The position numbers and the translations under genes are program-made. Under the pieces are notes generated by a model. That model ran no database searches. It had not been told where the DNA came from and saw nothing but the letters and a program-made list of their open reading frames with translations. From NCBI RefSeq assembly GCF_041687215.1, contig NZ_JAWLCI010000006.1, positions 58,346 through 122,345 on the forward strand: DNA of 64,000 nucleotides, read 5' to 3'. The DNA is from Mariniphaga sp041687215. Its GTDB lineage: Bacteria; Bacteroidota; Bacteroidia; Bacteroidales; Prolixibacteraceae. Shown here in pieces: positions 62,709 to 64,000 of this stretch. The stretch's first letter is position 1. Every line of letters starts with the position of its first letter.

Positions 62709-63467
62709 ATGATTTGTATAAAATGCAATAAACAAATAGACGATGATTCAAAATTCTGTATTCATTGCGGTTCAGTGCAGAATCAAAATACGGCTCAACG
62801 AGAAATTTCTAATGCAGATGTTAAACTAGGACAGACTTCTAAAAATAATCATACATTAATAATTATTCTTGGAGTTCTTACAGTGATTATAATTATCGTT
62901 TTGACTGTTTCAAATTCAGAAAAAAGAAAATCGACATATTCAAATAATATTAACAACTCACAGACAGAAACAGCTACAATAGATAAAACTGATGCAAAAA
63001 AAGATACTCCCAATCAAATAATTGAAAGCGAGAAGAACATTAGCAAATCAGTTAAAGACTTTTTTTTTAATAAAACTTATCAATTTGATGGGCAATCTTA
63101 TGTTTTCAATAATGGTAAATTTGAATCAGATTTACCTGCTTATGCTGATTTAGAGAATATAATTAAAACAAACTTTTCAGGCCTTTCTAATGAATATACT
63201 TTGTATTTCTATGGTGCATGGGGAGGAGGAAATTCAGGATGGGGCTATGTATTGGTTGTACGTATTCAGCAAAATCAGATAATTAAAATATTTGAAACTA
63301 GTTGCTCACAAGCGCCGATTATCAATGAGAATGAAATGTCAATTATACATTATAAGTGGTTAGAAGATGACCCTCATTGTTGCCCTAGTCGTCAAGTTAT
63401 TACAAAATATGTATGGGAAAATTCAAATTTTGTAGTTAGCTCTAAACATGAAGAAAAAAAGGATTAA
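62709..63467 (+). CDS. zinc-ribbon membrane protein
   Basis: A 252-residue protein. N-terminal zinc ribbon: MICIKCNKQIDDDSKFCIHCGS with four cysteines in CxxC pairs. One transmembrane helix (TLIIILGVLTVIIIIVLTVS, about 54-74). The C-terminal domain (FFFNKTYQFDGQSYVFN, WGGGNSGWGYVLVV, PIINENEMSIIHY) is unassigned and probably extracytoplasmic. The gene is noticeably more AT-rich than the core genes of the window, which may indicate horizontal acquisition. It is followed after 26 bp by a second zinc-ribbon gene. Confidence 0.75.
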   Translation: MICIKCNKQIDDDSKFCIHCGSVQNQNTAQREISNADVKLGQTSKNNHTLIIILGVLTVIIIIVLTVSNSEKRKSTYSNNINNSQTETATIDKTDAKKDTPNQIIESEKNISKSVKDFFFNKTYQFDGQSYVFNNGKFESDLPAYADLENIIKTNFSGLSNEYTLYFYGAWGGGNSGWGYVLVVRIQQNQIIKIFETSCSQAPIINENEMSIIHYKWLEDDPHCCPSRQVITKYVWENSNFVVSSKHEEKKD

Positions 63468-63493
63468 ATATTATCTAACTAATACCAAATGAA

Positions 63494-64000
63494 ATGTATT
63501 GTAAAAAATGTGGCTCTCAATTAAATGAAAATTCAACCTTTTGTAAGTATTGTGGTGCTTCTCAAACGAGTGTCACAGCATCTGTCGAAATAGCCAATGA
63601 AGTTGGTGAGACCTCAACAGAAGACCAAAAAAGTATAATTACAAAACATAAAATATTCCATAGCGACTCAGAAATTTTAATCGACACTTTAGGTAGTGGT
63701 TTTTTAAGTTCACTCTTCGCTCAAAAAAGTTTCAGTAAATCAATTGTGATTTGTTCCAACAAAAGAATTTATCAAAAAGGTAAGCTGTTTCGTCGAAATC
63801 CTAGTGGTAAAATTACTTACTATCATGGTGAACAATGTGTTGATTTAAGGGAAGTGACAGGAATAAGCTTTCTGGTTGATGACCCTGTGAATAGATTGGT
63901 TTTTTCCTTCATTTCACTTTTTGGCGGAATTATAGGATTAGTATTAGCATCTGAGCAGAGAGGAGATATAGCGATTGCTTTAACATTCATTTCTGGAGCC
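63494..64000 (+). CDS. zinc-ribbon protein (partial, right edge)
   Basis: ATG at 63494 opens a frame running off the right edge after 169 codons: MYCKKCGSQLNENSTFCKYCG, again two CxxC pairs of a zinc ribbon. A middle region with strands (SIVICSNKRIYQKGKLF) resembles a PH-like domain, then hydrophobic segments (LVFSFISLFGGIIGLVLAS, IAIALTFISGA) indicate membrane helices. Family not certain. Paralogous N-terminus to the preceding gene; AT-rich as well. Confidence 0.75.
   Translation, partial: MYCKKCGSQLNENSTFCKYCGASQTSVTASVEIANEVGETSTEDQKSIITKHKIFHSDSEILIDTLGSGFLSSLFAQKSFSKSIVICSNKRIYQKGKLFRRNPSGKITYYHGEQCVDLREVTGISFLVDDPVNRLVFSFISLFGGIIGLVLASEQRGDIAIALTFISGA

Noticed and set aside
1..64000. 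tRNA, rRNA, CRISPR arrays, prophage
   Set aside because: No cloverleaf, rRNA-like stretch, regular direct-repeat/spacer array, integrase or phage structural gene was recognised by eye; tRNAscan and a CRISPR finder would be decisive.

Overview
The window looks like chromosomal DNA of a Bacteroidota bacterium, most likely of the Bacteroidales/Marinilabiliales type. The pointers are a C-terminal type IX secretion (T9SS) sorting domain, promoter-like elements of the Bacteroidota TAnnTTTG type, a YYY-domain regulator fused to a LuxR-type helix-turn-helix, OstA-like and SurA-like envelope genes, an AMP nucleosidase beside a HsdR_N-domain protein, and many lipoproteins. I see no rRNA, tRNA, CRISPR array, prophage or intact insertion sequence. 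Most genes lie on the minus strand.

Layout. (1) 1-4100: a leucine operon on the minus strand (leuA, leuC, a four-helix-bundle gene, leuD cut by the window edge). It is preceded by a 23-codon Leu/Ile-rich leader peptide, a terminator hairpin and a competing antiterminator arm, which together form a textbook-type attenuator. (2) 4250-12560: an apparent operon guaB, three parvulin/SurA-like genes, a MoxR ATPase and an OstA/LptA-like gene, i.e. outer-membrane biogenesis downstream of purine synthesis. (3) 12740-18050: recQ, an esterase, class I fumarase and an AraC regulator. (4) 18870-29810: mixed small genes: a BrnT/BrnA-like toxin-antitoxin pair, a VOC protein, two alpha/beta hydrolases, a HEAFH-motif membrane protein, a DUF6544-like protein, an MBL hydrolase, a rhomboid protease, holA, AMP nucleosidase, a HsdR_N protein and an MNT/HEPN pair.

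(5) 29869-51600 is the most distinctive part: an approximately 18 kb, ten-gene, tightly spaced minus-strand operon for beta-1,3(1,6)-glucan (laminarin-type) use, followed by a probable regulator gene. It encodes a surface glycosidase fused to a predicted outer-membrane beta-barrel, a multi-module glycan-binding lipoprotein, a GH16 laminarinase, a large GH94-like phosphorylase (GH149/GH161 type, beta-1,3-glucan phosphorylase), two GPH-type sugar symporters, a GH30 lipoprotein, two GH17 enzymes without signal peptides, and a T9SS-secreted duplicated-module protein. There is no SusC/SusD pair. The inferred flow is: surface and periplasmic GH16/GH30/fusion enzyme cut the polymer, symporters import oligosaccharides, and cytoplasmic GH17 and phosphorylase finish them, saving ATP as glucose-1-phosphate.

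(6) 52150-64000: an IPT/kelch-like lipoprotein with a start-codon-sequestering hairpin, an outer-membrane protein, an AGCS symporter, a small acidic protein plus PspC, a DMT transporter, a MazF-like toxin-antitoxin pair, pheT, a REP/MITE-like nested inverted repeat, a VapBC pair, and two AT-rich zinc-ribbon genes, the last cut by the window edge. Four toxin-antitoxin-like pairs occur in 64 kb.
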